From contig KN882716.1 in assembly GCA_000934455.1 (NCBI GenBank), positions 2,395 to 42,726 on the forward strand: DNA of 40,332 nt, written 5' to 3'. Positions within the stretch are counted from its first letter, which is position 1, and every line of letters starts with the position of its first letter. Source of the DNA: Apostichopus parvimensis (lineage: Eukaryota; Echinodermata; Holothuroidea; Aspidochirotida; Stichopodidae). The translations under genes and the position numbers were made by a program. Under the pieces are notes generated by a model. It was not told the DNA's origin. It saw nothing but the letters and a program-made list of their open reading frames with translations, and searched no databases. This document shows positions 11,134 through 21,505 of the stretch, one piece after another.

Positions 11134-11205
11134 TTTTGAGTATTCTGTATCATACTCTTTGTAATCATTTTTACTGATTTTCGAATAAATACAGAATACT
11201 CAAAA
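11134..11205. repeat. Perfect 17-bp inverted repeat (72-bp hairpin)
   Basis: TTTTGAGTATTCTGTAT at 11134-11150 is exactly inverted at 11189-11205, with a 38-base loop. It could be a tiny palindromic MITE or a structured element. No target duplication is evident. Confidence 0.7.
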
Positions 11206-11337
11206 CTTGCCAACAGCCCTAGTTTCTTGACAAACATGTCATGGAAATGAGAGAAATTTTCCAGCCCTGGCAATTGGCAAATTTGCAGAGAGTAGCTACA
11301 TTGCTCTGAGAGTTATTGATTTTTGCATGTACAGTAC

Positions 11338-11449
11338 CTGGTTTGCCAAGAATTCTGACAGGGTAGGCCATCCATTTCTCCTTGTCAGGGTTAACATTTT
11401 TCATTATTTTCTTCTTTAAATCCTTCCCAGAAGGCCAGTAGCACATTAA
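11338..11449 (-). CDS. DUF4806-type protein, exon 2 (CYWP motif)
   Basis: Acceptor TTCTTTTTAG and donor CCAG/GTACTG bound this exon. It reads LMCYWPSGKDLKKKIMKN and then DKEKWMAYPVRILGKP. The order C-Y-W-P, a basic linker, then W-x-x-Y-x-V-R-I-L-G is the hallmark N-terminal segment of animal DUF4806-containing proteins (known from the family). It joins in phase 0 to the exon at 12024-12117. DUF4806 proteins are often found in transposon-rich contexts, and their molecular role is unknown. Here the gene lies just downstream of an EnSpm-like transposase on the same strand, which suggests it is a second gene of that element. Confidence 0.65.
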
Positions 11450-12023
11450 CTAAAAAGAAATGCAATTGTACATTTAGTAATGGTATGTTTTTAACACTAT
11501 AATATTAGACTAAATGTAGGTACCAGGGTTTTGCGGGATACCAAACGGCCTGTTTTTCTAACATGCGTGACAAAAGTCAAAATGCGCTATTGGCACTCTA
11601 TATCGTTCATCGTATGTTCAATCCAGAAACACCAAAAAACTGTTGCTCAACATGTGCTTTCAAGAACAAACAATGGGCTGATATATGCGACACACTACAT
11701 TTTTTTCAATGCTTTTTTTAAGCCGCGAATACATGTTTTTTCATCCATATCTTGAAGTCTACTGGGATATTTGAGCAGAAAATCAACTGAAGATCAAAAC
11801 TGTAAATTGGCATTAGCACATCTTTATCTGAACATCTAATAAATTAGAGAAACCATGCCCCTCAGAGGCTCCAGACCCCCACAGTATTTTGGCAGGAGAT
11901 AATCTGTTCACAGTCTTCACACAGATGGGTACATGTGACTACAAGTCTCCATCTAAACATAAATAAATTGATCTTTCATGATGGCTTCAAGAACCTCAGT
12001 TGTTACTCTAACGATACCTGTAC

Positions 12024-12117
12024 CTTTGTGTCTTGTTTCTCCAGCCATGAGGTTGGTACACATTCCACAGTGTCAGTGCCATCATCAGAGAACACAACCA
12101 CACAGTAGGTCATTATT
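12024..12117 (-). CDS. DUF4806-type protein, exon 1
   Basis: Acceptor TCTCATTACAG is followed by AATA and an ATG at 12113. The exon reads MTYCVVVFSDDGTDTVECVP and then TSWLEKQDTK to the donor AAAG/GTACAG. The pattern V-V-x-F-x-D-D-G...V-x-x-S/T-W-L is the usual start of DUF4806-type proteins, directly before the C-Y-W-P segment that follows in phase in the next exon. A non-coding first exon may lie upstream. Whether it is still expressed cannot be told. The frame of both N-terminal exons is intact, unlike the neighbouring transposase. Confidence 0.6.
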
Positions 12118-12736
12118 CTGTAATGAGATAAGCATTTGCATGCAAAGTTAAGAGACTTAAGTATTAAGTATGGGCCATTCAATGTGGAATCAACCAATAG
12201 CTTGGCAGGTCACCTCTTAGATTTTGCTGATTTTGACATTATTTGCATACTGGGATAGGAAGTCATGCAAAATTTGAACACTTTTGGTTACATACTTTTT
12301 GAATTATGGCTTTCCAAAGTTCGAGTTTTGGTCCAAGTTTCGGGCAACTAGTCTGGCCACTACTACCTGGTCCTTATTTTGTGCTAAAAATCTAATCAGT
12401 TTGAGAAGATATCCACCTTTCATTAAATTTAGGTCTACAGGCTGCTACGACTTACTAGAGAGACTTGAAAATCTGAATAAATACATGTTTGAAACATTTC
12501 CTTGTGACTTTCAGCTGATTAATCATTGTTTCCTCTTTGTAGGTTGTTGGATCATATGACGAACCACACGTGTGTCGGAACATAAGGCAGTCACCAGTTC
12601 ATGCATGGTGATCGCTCTGTGGATATAAACTCCTGTGTACTGTAAGGGGCTCATATTAGCTCTGGTGGCAAGAGATGCTACCCCCTTTCAGACTTCCAGT
12701 TCTTTAGCAGATTGAAGCGCATTACAATACGGTATA

Positions 12737-13201
12737 CTATAAAGTGCTACAATTTTTGCCAATAAATTTAAGCATTTCAAGTAGTGTGTGAACCCTGAAA
12801 ATTATACCTGTTTTATGAAGGGGAGGCAAAAAGATGTAGCTATTGTCATCTTGTACCAAGAAACAACTTGTGCGAAGGTCACTAGCCGAAATAATCTTCA
12901 TGTCATAATCAGTGCTGCTCATTTTACAAAAGCCAATGAAACGAGAATCACATGGGCGTGACAGTGGGCGTGACAAATAGAACACTCTGCAAAGGTATGA
13001 GTCTTCTGGTTGATTCACGGCATGAGCAACTGTGCAGTATTTCCCTTCACTTGTCATATATGCATTATCTGGTTGTTTGCACAAAATGCTTGGGGTAGAA
13101 GAACATATCCTAGTCTCACATAGTTGGCTCTCCAATATTCTTTTTGCTATCTGCACAACAGGGTTTTTGCCTGACCGAACTTTTCTCTTGATCTGTTGCA
13201 T
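12737..13201 (-). pseudogene. EnSpm/CACTA-like transposase, C-terminal part
   Basis: The segment begins MQQIKRKVRSGKNPVVQIAKR, the conserved basic stretch that follows an S-A-F-x-F-E-N motif in animal EnSpm-type transposases. Only a shifted F-E-N remains, just before this ORF. The rest (about 120 residues, with FIGFCKMSSTD and FLVQDDNSYIFLPP) matches the weakly conserved tail of the family. It is in a different frame from the segment at 13209-13445: several codons are missing at the junction near 13205 and the frame has shifted. The 154-aa ORF is otherwise open to a stop. Confidence 0.7.
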
Positions 13202-13208
13202 AAAGTTC

Positions 13209-14159
13209 TCAAATGTCTAGACATCCAAACCTCTTGGCCTCACTAGCTAGATGAAAAAGGCTGTGAACATTGTACACAAGAAATTCCTTTCCATAAAGTT
13301 CTTTCCCTCTCCTAACAAAAAACTGAAGCAATTGATTTGCATAGTCAGCAAGTTTGGTTACCAAATCTTGGCTTACAAGAAAAGACAGTGCAGTGTTGAA
13401 AGTCATGAAGTGCTTGTAAAGCTCCATGGGTAATACTGGCTTCACAATTTGCCCAGTGTATAAGGGAAATTGGCGAAATTCTGTTGCCTTCCATCTGTCA
13501 ATTTCATCAAGGCTTCTGGGTTTCCTTGCAAAATATCGAGGTACAAATTTCTTCAGTTTGATTAGGCCAGAACTAATTTGCTAAATTTGGGTTGCAGACA
13601 ATCTATTCTTCCCTCTCGGGCCTCTCATCCAAATCAACAATAACCGCTTGGTCACACCTAGGCACACGGAGTGAATGTAATCAATTGGAAAGTCATCAAT
13701 CATATGAAGATTTCGAACATTTAAAAGAGGGGTAATGCCCTTGTGATGCTGGTCATTTTCTTGATTGCGAAAAGATGTATCAGTTCTTACCTCTATATTT
13801 TTTACCAATGGAAATGTAATTCTACCAACATATAGACCCTTTTGTGAGCATTTGTCACAGCCAAAATAACCTGAATACTGTTTTACACATTTCACCATTG
13901 CTCTTGCAAGAGCATCACAGATGATACATCGCAAATAAGCATTAAGTTGTCTTCCTTCATGTTGTGTTCCTTCACTGAAAGCTTCATTCAAATCGTCAAT
14001 TGTTTCCAACATGAAATCCAGGTTTGATGGCTTTGTATTTCCAACAGCAACAGCAATTGGAAACACTGGTGATGGTGTAATATTTTCAATACTACAAAGA
14101 ATTGGCCACACACATGTTTCCTGCTTTTGAATAGTGGTAAACCATCTATATTGATACAT
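13209..14159 (-). pseudogene. EnSpm/CACTA-like transposase, catalytic core
   Basis: This reads in one minus-strand frame with a single TAG at 13581-13583. It contains CVWPILCSI, a long conserved stretch ending CDALARAMVKCVKQYSGYFGC with a C-x-x-C, then MIDDFPIDYIHSVCLGVTKR, the D-x-P-x-D-x-x-H-x-x-x-L/C-G-V-x-K-R-L signature of animal EnSpm transposases. Beyond the stop come RYFARKPRSLDEIDRWKATE and GKEFLVYNVHSLFHLASEAK, also diagnostic. The enzyme would cut and paste the element through a DDE active site. The first acidic motif (INIDGLPLFKS) lies in another frame at 13988-14254. The stop and frameshifts mark an inactive copy. Confidence 0.85.
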
Positions 14160-14254
14160 AAAATTATGTCATCTACATTTTCAAAGGTGCATTTGGGATA
14201 CCTGCTCATAGTACTTATCAACATTTTGTTCAAGCCAAAATGAAAATATTGCAT
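13988..14254 (-). pseudogene. EnSpm-like transposase, first acidic motif segment
   Basis: The frame-shifted segment reads MQYFHFGLNKMLISTMSRYP and then ILCINIDGLPLFKS. The YFHFG and NIDGLPLFKS motifs precede the WPILC motif in intact family members, and the aspartate of NIDG is a likely catalytic residue. The frame then switches near 14140 into the core segment (WPILCSI). Further N-terminal sequence lies in the frame of 14230-14793. Confidence 0.75.
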
Positions 14255-14885
14255 GTCTGATACTGTCTTAACAACAACCTCTCGTGGAGTTTTAACCGAG
14301 TTCGGGCACAGCTAGGGAGTTGGGGATTACCATTGGCTTTGAGCAGTTTCAGAATATGGTCAACTGCATTTCCTTTTATATCAAATAGGTGCATCCAATC
14401 ACGTAGTCCATCTACCAGTTCACATTCCTCTTCACTAGTTTCACTTTCACTAAATTCTATGGTTTCATTATACTTGTCAACTATATCCCAGTCATGGAAG
14501 CAGTGTCGCTTTGTAATATCCAATTGTGATTCAGATTCAAATTGCTCATAAATATGTATATTGTGGCCATCTTGTCCAATATCCTGTTGCTCAATAGCTT
14601 TACGTTTACATGTTTTTGCCTGTCCTAAACCAATATAAGAACTACAGGCTTCATCATGCTTATCCAATGATCTGTTAACAGGTGTGTGCACTGTGGGATT
14701 TGTGATATCATCATGCTTATCCAATAGTATGTTAACAGGTGTGTGCATTGTGTGATTTGTGATGAACTGGTCCCTAATATCAGCATCCACCAAGGAACTG
14801 CTTGTTTCATATCAAACTTCTCCATTGTTCCCATCATCAGAATGATCAGTTTTCTTATATTTGCTTTCTCTTTGTACGCATCCAC
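14230..14885 (-). pseudogene. EnSpm-like transposase, N-terminal region
   Basis: The segment has two near-identical HTPVN/LDKHD units (14660-14760), an acidic stretch (ETIEFSESETSEEE), then LRDWMHLFDIKGNAVDHILK and PQLPSCARTRLKL. L-R-D-W, a helix, then L-P-x-x-A-R-T-L is the typical region just before the catalytic core in animal EnSpm transposases. A stop and frameshift near 14800 separate it from upstream sequence, and a frameshift near 14260 separates it from the YFHFG segment. The true start codon could not be placed. Confidence 0.65.
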
Positions 14886-14999
14886 AATCTATTATAAGCT
14901 CTTCGGTGTTTTCTTTTCTGTTCTACTGCATCCATTGTACATTGTACATTGAACAGGGATTTTGACATGCTAACCTCTGGCAATTTTATCTGGCTCCTT

Positions 15000-15310
15000 G
15001 CCTGGGAAAGAGCAACCAAAAAATATAAAAAAAGGAATGCAGACTATATTTAAAATGTGAACAGTACTGTATTTGAACTTTGAACAGTTTAAAATATTAT
15101 GACAAACCATCAACAGTGAAGTAGTGTCACCATCAAATGAAATGTGATTCTCATGTTTGCTGGTGTAAAGGCCTCTATAAACCAACCCTAAATGACCTTT
15201 GACTAGAAACTATCAAAATTTGGGCTGCACAGCACACAACACCCAATGATCCCTGTGATCATGCCAGACAACTTTGCAAGCTTTGGAAAGTAATTGGTAG
15301 AATTTAAATC
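15000..15310. other. No gene seen
   Basis: This flanks the 5' side of the minus-strand transposase and would be expected to hold the element's 5' terminal repeat. No CACTA/TAGTG pair could be matched confidently with a lower-coordinate partner. Confidence 0.4.
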
Positions 15311-15318
15311 ATCAAAGT

Positions 15319-15842
15319 CAAGGGCGGCGGAACCGGGGGGGCACGTGCTCCCCCCCCACTTTTCCTCAGGTTAAAAATGTGCCCTTTTTGTACATAAAAA
15401 TTTAGGTGTCTCAAGTTAGCAAGAGAACCAGAATGAACACTCGGGAAGGGCCGTTTCCGGCCATCTGAGGGGTTTGTAAAACCAAAAATTTTCTTGTACG
15501 CTCCGCGCCAACCGATGGTGGCGCTCCGCTCAGATAGTCTTAAACTCTGATTCGGAAGATTCCTACATTAGCAACTAGCATGATTTCACCTCATTTTGTC
15601 TGAAAAGAAAACTTGTTCCTTGTACCCCAATTTGCACATTGGAAATTGCAGTGCTAGTATGCATATTTTCCTTGAAGGAGGGGGGGGGGGCGTTCATGGA
15701 GTGATGTGTATACGCAAATAAGATAATACAATAAGAGTTATAAAGGGTACTAAATATAAGGCTGCATCAGTCCAATCAAATTTCTGCAAAGTGCCCTTTG
15801 ATGTCGGTGCCACCCAGATTAAAAGTGCTTCCGCCGCCCTTG
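15319..15842. mobile_element. hAT-type MITE, copy 2
   Basis: Terminal repeats CAAGGGCGGCGGAA ... TTCCGCCGCCCTTG bound 524 bp. The perfect 8-bp duplication ATCAAAGT lies outside both ends (15311-15318 and 15843-15850). The core 15496-15539 is the inverted counterpart of 9193-9236 in copy 1, although the terminal repeats differ. It also carries a C-run and a G-run near its two ends. Confidence 0.92.
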
Positions 15843-16181
15843 ATCAAAGTTTTTAATCATTTAACGGTAACTAAATGACCAATTGAACGTTAGACTAGGT
15901 GCCTAGCAAAGCCTGTTACTTTCAAGTTTTAAATTTCCTTGCTCATTTCTCTTCAATAAGTTCAATTACCAATTGTATGCAAAGTAACTTTCTCTATAAA
16001 TGACCAGGGATCCATGCAGCTGTAGGACCTCTATTTTGTGAGAGACATCGGCAGGCCATTATCGGCAACTAACTAATTTCACCGATACTGATATGACGCC
16101 CCAGTATAATGCCATTATCTGCCGATGCTAGAAATTACAATTTGAACCTTCTTACAATTTAATATCTTTACAGAAAAAGGT

Positions 16182-17163
16182 CACTGGCGGATCCAAGGGG
16201 GGGGGCCATGGCCCCCCACCCCAAAGGTGAGCCAAAAAGTGTTTCCGAACATCCGCTATATCATATGATTGGAAATTAAAAAAATCGAGAGGAATAGCAG
16301 TGGTAGACTAGTCTAAACCTTTCGTTTTCTGGTAAAATTAAATGCAGAGCTCCCAACTGACCGGCAATTCGCGGGAATTAGACCCGCATTCTAACCCACA
16401 CACCCGCTGACCCGCACAAGCGTCCGAAAAAACCGCATTGTAATTGTCAAGTATACATAAAAAAATTGGCATCAAATTTTGACTTAGCAACCATCATTTC
16501 TTTAGCATTTAGCATAATAGAGTATAAAACCTCCTTTACAGCATCATTTGAACCTCAAATTAGCCTATATTTCTTTTCATTGGGGCGAGCAGCGAACATT
16601 TTCATGCAACGGGAAAGAATGAATTATCACCTACTATTAAATTTATTGATGTTACACACAAAAAAATGCATATTTCTCAGAAACTTTTGGGTGACAAAAG
16701 CCTTTCTAAGTGACACCATTTTACATGTAGGCATCACCAGGATTCCTAAAAAATTCACCCCCTCCCCGTATACCCCTCCCCCAGGACGGCTATTCGTGGC
16801 ATGGACCAGCATTTGCCTTCTGAAGAGTTGGGAGCTATGTAAATGTATGAGCATGAGGATTTACAGTTTAACACCATTTTGCAGTTACAGGCTGCTTGTA
16901 AGAAATTTATAACCTATGAGAAATAAAATTTCTTGACAGTGATGATCCCAACTTTGTTTTATAAATATTTTCGAAAATTACACCTGGGAAAATTTTTTTT
17001 ACAAGTTAATTAACATCACCATTGTACACTTTTGTCGCAGCAAATTGCATCAGAGGGAATTCAGCAATAGAACATTTTCACAAATTTTCCCTTAGACCCC
17101 TCCCCCATATCACTCTAATGCCACTTTGGCCCCTCCCAAACAAAGGCCCTGGATCCGCCAGTG
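16182..17163. mobile_element. hAT-type MITE, copy 3
   Basis: Terminal repeats CACTGGCGGATCCA ... TGGATCCGCCAGTG bound 982 bp, with the 8-bp duplication AAAAAGGT at 16174-16181 and 17164-17171. A G-run and C-run lie just inside the left end. The 148-codon open frame at 16466-16912 has no recognisable domain and is probably chance. Confidence 0.9.
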
Positions 17164-17171
17164 AAAAAGGT

Positions 17172-18857
17172 ACTTCTCATTTTCCCTATTTTCAAGAGGA
17201 GATTTTCTTGAAATTCAGCATCATTCAATTCAGTCAGTAGCAGAAAGTTCATTCTGTGCATATTTGCAAAATTTATCCAACGTGTTTGCCCACTTTGTGT
17301 TGTTATTATTTTACTTCAATTTAACATGGAGAAAATCTTTCAAAACACATTGAGCTCAGTTGGTGTTGAAAAAAATTATCGTTCAAACTTGAAAATTGCG
17401 CACTCCACAATACCATACGACATGTACAGCCGCGCACGCAGCCTGCCCAGAACACAGGCCTAGAATGCAGTGAGAAAACATTTGAGTATCTGTGAGTTGA
17501 ACGACGAAGATGCAAGAAGTAAATAGACCAATCACAGTCCATTATTCACGAGGTACACCTGGCGTCAGGCTTGAGTCAAGGATTACTAAAGGAGTAAAAA
17601 TGTTGCATATATGGCGGTAAATTACAGATGTTGCTGTTGGACAATTCTTCTTTGCACGCTAATAGAATTTATTTACTTTCCTTTCACTATTTCTTATCAG
17701 TTATCAGACAAGGCGTTTTTCAATTGGTTGTTCGTTTACGTCGATGTGTTTCCAACTTTAACGTAAACAATTTATAATCTTTGCCGACCTTTGCCGATAT
17801 TTTTCAACTTGTACTAGAGAGTGTAGACGGTAAATTCTCTTCACTCCTTGAAGAGAAATTTATTTTACCGTAAAGACCACCCACGAACATGGCTAGAGCT
17901 TCGTGCAATTTGGTACCTTCGAACACTGTCAGCCACTACTGAATTTATTGGACCAATCATATTGTAAAGCAATTTTTTATACGACCTCCAATTGGTCATA
18001 TAATGGGGTTTACGCTCGGCTCTAATCTCCGAAAATATTACATCTTAATAGCGCGAATATGGGGTAAGAGCAAATGATTGTAGTTTCTCTGGATGGGGTG
18101 GGGGGGGGGGTTACAATAACATCTACGTTTAGGAAGATTCTCTATCTGGGCCAAAAAAATGGGTTAACCAACGAATTCTATTTAATCATCATTAGCAGGT
18201 TAAACAGTAAGCAACCGACCGGGCAAACCCTTCCTTAGTTAACAGAAATTCTTAGACGATTGTAAGTAAATATTTACTTGTACTGTCATTATCAGAGTAG
18301 TTTTCTAGCTGACGAGACCATCGGGATGAACTTGAACTTCTTGAAGTACAGTAAACACAAGGCAAACGATACGTGTACGTGATGTTAAACATTTAAGAAA
18401 ACATTTCATTTCCACAGTTTTACTTCAGTTAAGTTAATGCGGTACTAAAAAACGAGTCATGAAGACAGAAACATTTCTGAAATTTATTCTTCTTATTTTT
18501 TACCCTTTACTGCGAACGAACTGGACTTGACCGCTGTTGGTAAAGCTTCAAAAAATACGCATCTTAGCGATCGCGACACCAAGGCAATTCGGGAGGGGGG
18601 GGGGGGAATCCCGGTTTTTGAGCCAGATTTGTTACTTTTTTGCTAGAAAAACCCAGTTCTTAGTTTTCACGAAACCGTGCAAGCTTATGCGGGATGTCAA
18701 TATTCAATTAACGCACACACACACACAAACTAGGAATAGTACCGACGATACACGGTGCACTGCATGTAAACTTTTCCTGTTGATCTCAATAATGACACAG
18801 TACAGTACGCATGTATATACTGTGCAGAGGTCGGTTTGATTTTTTCAGCGATTTAAG
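17172..18857. other. No gene seen; G-runs only
   Basis: About 1.7 kb without a supported gene. It holds G-runs near 18098-18110 and 18595-18606 and a short ACAC run near 18714-18726. Open frames are short and unlike any known family. Confidence 0.45.
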
Positions 18858-19035
18858 TCTGATTACCCAGCCATGCACAGAGTGCGGGCTGGGTCTTGTA
18901 TCTTACTGTTTCTTCTTCTTCTTCTTCTTTCTGTCACAGGAATTGCTATAGCTCGTACATGCCTTTACCGTGGTTCACCAAACTTAGTCAAAAGAATCAT
19001 TGACCGTAAGGGTACCTCAGGCCATGACCAGTTTG

Positions 19036-20449
19036 GGGTCAAAGGTCACACAGGGGTCACTAGGGTCAAAATGGTTAACTTTGCCAAAAAAATTAGAATA
19101 AGCTCAAATTGCAAAATTGAATATCTCATCTTGTAGATCATGACCAAAGATAAAGAAAAGTCAACCTTGACCTTTTCATCCGACATACGGTTAAGGGGTG
19201 AAAGGTCAATATGTAAAATTTACAAAAAAAGCTACTCCTACAGATTATGTAGCCTGATCATATGTCTTATGAATATGATAAAGCTTGAAGCCCTCTACAA
19301 AAGTTATTTTTGGAAATTTTGATGAAAGGTCATTTGGGGTCACAAGAGTCAAAAACAAGGTCAAATATAAAACAAGCTTAAATGATAAAAGAAACAGTGT
19401 CAATGTCTTGGCCTTGGACAAACATAAAACAATGTCCACGACTCCACGGTGACCTCTTCGTCCAACCTATGGTTATGGGTCAAAGGTCAAAGAAAGATCA
19501 AATCACAAACAACCTCAAATGGCAAAAGTAACAGTGTCAACATGTTCACCTTTGGCAGACATCCAAAATTGTCCACAGTGACCTCTTTGTCTAACTTACA
19601 GTTAAGGGGTCAAAGGTCAAAGAAATGTCAAATCACGAACAACCCGAAATGGAAAAAGTAACAAAGTCTTCATATCACCTTTCGTAGACATCCAAAATAG
19701 TCTACAGCGACCTCTTTGTCTGACTTACGGTTGAGGGGTCAAAGGTCAAAGAAAGGTCAAATCACAAACAACCCCAAATGGAAAAAAGTAACAAAGTCAT
19801 CATGTTCACGTACTTTGGCAGACATTCAAAATTGTCCACAGTGACCTTTTCGTCTGACACGGTTAAGAGGTCAATGGTCAAAGAAAGGTCACATTTCAAA
19901 CAATCTGAAATGGCAACAGTAACAGTGTCAGCATGTTGGCTTCGGACAGAAATTTTTCAATGGTGACCTCTTCATCTGACCTATGGTATATGAATGAACT
20001 GTAGTCAGTGTCTTTGGGTTGTGCTCAATTAGGGTCGAAGGTCATGGATGACGTCACAAGGGTCATAAACGTTAACTGTGCAAAAAAACCAGGTCAAAAC
20101 AGAACTAAATGTGCCATCTTGTAGGCCTTGATAAAAGATTAAGAAAAGTCAATGACTACCTTATTATGTGTTAGTAGCCTATTCGACACACCTACTTTGC
20201 AGATTTACCCTTTTTCAAAATCCAATTTCAATTAAAAGCTTTGAATCTCATGATTGTAATGTAATTTAAAGCAATAGGCCTTCTTAAAGAAACTGCATGT
20301 TAGAAAACAACAAACAAAAGAAACCCAAAAAATAAAATCAAAATAGAACAAAAACATAATAACAAACAAAAACCCATTGGTTTGAAATGAACTGCAAAAA
20401 ACAAAAATTAACAAACAAACAAGATTTACAAATTTAGGGTCAAAGGTCA
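19036..20449. promoter_or_regulatory. Array of DR1-type (AGGTCA-N-AGGTCA) nuclear-receptor-like motifs
   Basis: GGGTCAAAGGTCA occurs at 19036, 19477, 19607, 19736 and 20437, with the variant AGGTCAATGGTCA at 19868. DR1 elements are bound by RXR, HNF4 and COUP-TF type receptors (known biology). Here they come with the repeat, so binding is possible but unproven. Confidence 0.4.
19172..19985. repeat. About 130-bp minisatellite with DR1-like motifs
   Basis: Units starting TGACCTCTTYGTC...GGTCAAAGGTCAAAGAAAGGTC begin near 19450, 19580, 19709, 19842 and 19964 (steps 130, 129, 133, 122), with two more diverged units upstream. Each core unit has GGGTCAAAGGTCA or a near copy, a second GGTCA, CAAACAAC, and AGACATYCAAAAT. 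The unit is non-coding, since no frame is conserved across copies. Confidence 0.85.
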
Positions 20450-20502
20450 TGAAAGGATAATTGGCTGGGTCTGTGTCACTTCCGTGACATAATCATGTCT
20501 AG

Positions 20503-20886
20503 TTGATGTTGGGTTTTAAGATAAATATGAATGAATCATATTGCAGTTCGTGGTTTGTCTTTTTCCTTCGAGAATATTTGCACAGATTATTGCCTATAAA
20601 CGGTGAAGCCTTTTACTCTTTGTCAATTACTGCATCGCATTTTTACGCTATACAATTCAGAATTAAATCGCAAGTTCGTTGAAATGCATCGCATTTTGCG
20701 GTGCGATACTGATTAAATCGAACGCTGCCGTCAACATTGACAGTTGTGACAAAACTAGGCTAATCCTAGTTTAATAAACACTTGCAATAGCACAGGCCCA
20801 CAGCCAAATCGGAGTAACCTTTAAGTTATGTCGAAAAACTCAAAATTATGAAGATTTCTTCCCAATATTATAAATATTTGCATGGT
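20503..20886. other. No gene seen
   Basis: About 380 bp of AT-rich DNA between the Helitron end and the next inverted-repeat element. It includes an imperfect repeat of GAAATGCATCGCATTTTGCG-like sequence around 20625-20710. No coding support. Confidence 0.4.
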
Positions 20887-20891
20887 ATTAT

Positions 20892-21312
20892 GGATGAAGT
20901 CCCATACATGCCCGGTCGTGAAATCCTGGGATATTCCACTTCATATTAAATTTGAAAATCTAGTTATACTATTTAGTAGTACTAGGCTAGGCCTACGTAT
21001 AATATATGCTATAATTACAGTCAAGTTGCGGATAGAGTCATCATCTTGTGCGAATTTACAATTTCATTTAAAAATAAGGGTTAGGGTTGGCTTCATAGGG
21101 GTAATAATGTTCGTTCATAATCTGAGGTCAAAATTAGGGGAAAATGATTCAATGTTTTTTAACAAGTGTCACATCTATGAATTTCAATAATTTGATTGGT
21201 TAACCATCCATGGAACAAAACTGATGACGCCCTGTCTATCCCCAAGTTTCAAATAACCCTTCAAATAGTGGTACGAGCCAAATGTTTCACGACCGGGCGT
21301 GGGACTTGATCC
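20892..21312. mobile_element. Inverted-repeat element (MITE), about 420 bp
   Basis: The left arm (20892-20924, GGATGAAGTCCCATACATGC then CCGGTCGTGAAAT) matches the inverted right arm (21284-21312) except for a few changes and a gap of a few bases. Homology continues weakly a few bases outward into TTAT/ATAC. No clear target duplication was found. Confidence 0.65.
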
Positions 21313-21505
21313 GTATTAATTAAACAGTCGGTGCATTGTGGACTGTGTCATTGATGTGTGAATATAAACACAGATAGGCCTAGCCGGCCTAGGGCTAAGC
21401 CTTTAATGATATCAATAGGCCTAGCCTACTTTTCCAAATACAAATCAAGGCGCATACCGTAATGCTTACCTGGGATATGAATGTCTAATTTGAGGTTTTC
21501 AATGA

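Larger units (their letters stand above)
18858..20502 (+). mobile_element. Probable non-autonomous Helitron carrying a minisatellite
   Basis: The 3' end is well formed: a 6-bp stem TGTCAC, loop TTCC, GTGACA (20474-20489), a 9-base spacer, then CTAG (20499-20502) followed by host T. That is the classic Helitron hairpin plus CTRR end. The left end is uncertain. TCTGATT at 18858 is a candidate but is preceded by G rather than the usual A. An inverted ACCCAGCC/GGCTGGGT (18865-18894) follows it, and GGCTGGGTCT recurs at 20463 just before the 3' hairpin. No replicase is encoded. Confidence 0.6.

Noticed and set aside
15121-15140. TAGTG at 15122 as a CACTA element end
   Set aside because: No partner CACTA with extended terminal complementarity and a 3-bp duplication could be found on the low-coordinate side.
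16466-16912. 148-codon + strand ORF
   Set aside because: It lies entirely inside the hAT MITE 16182-17163, has no family motif, and an equally open minus-strand frame overlaps it.
18858-18894. Firm 5' end of the Helitron at 18858
   Set aside because: It starts TC and has a nearby inverted repeat, but the preceding base is G rather than A and no second copy is available. It is kept only as a tentative left boundary.
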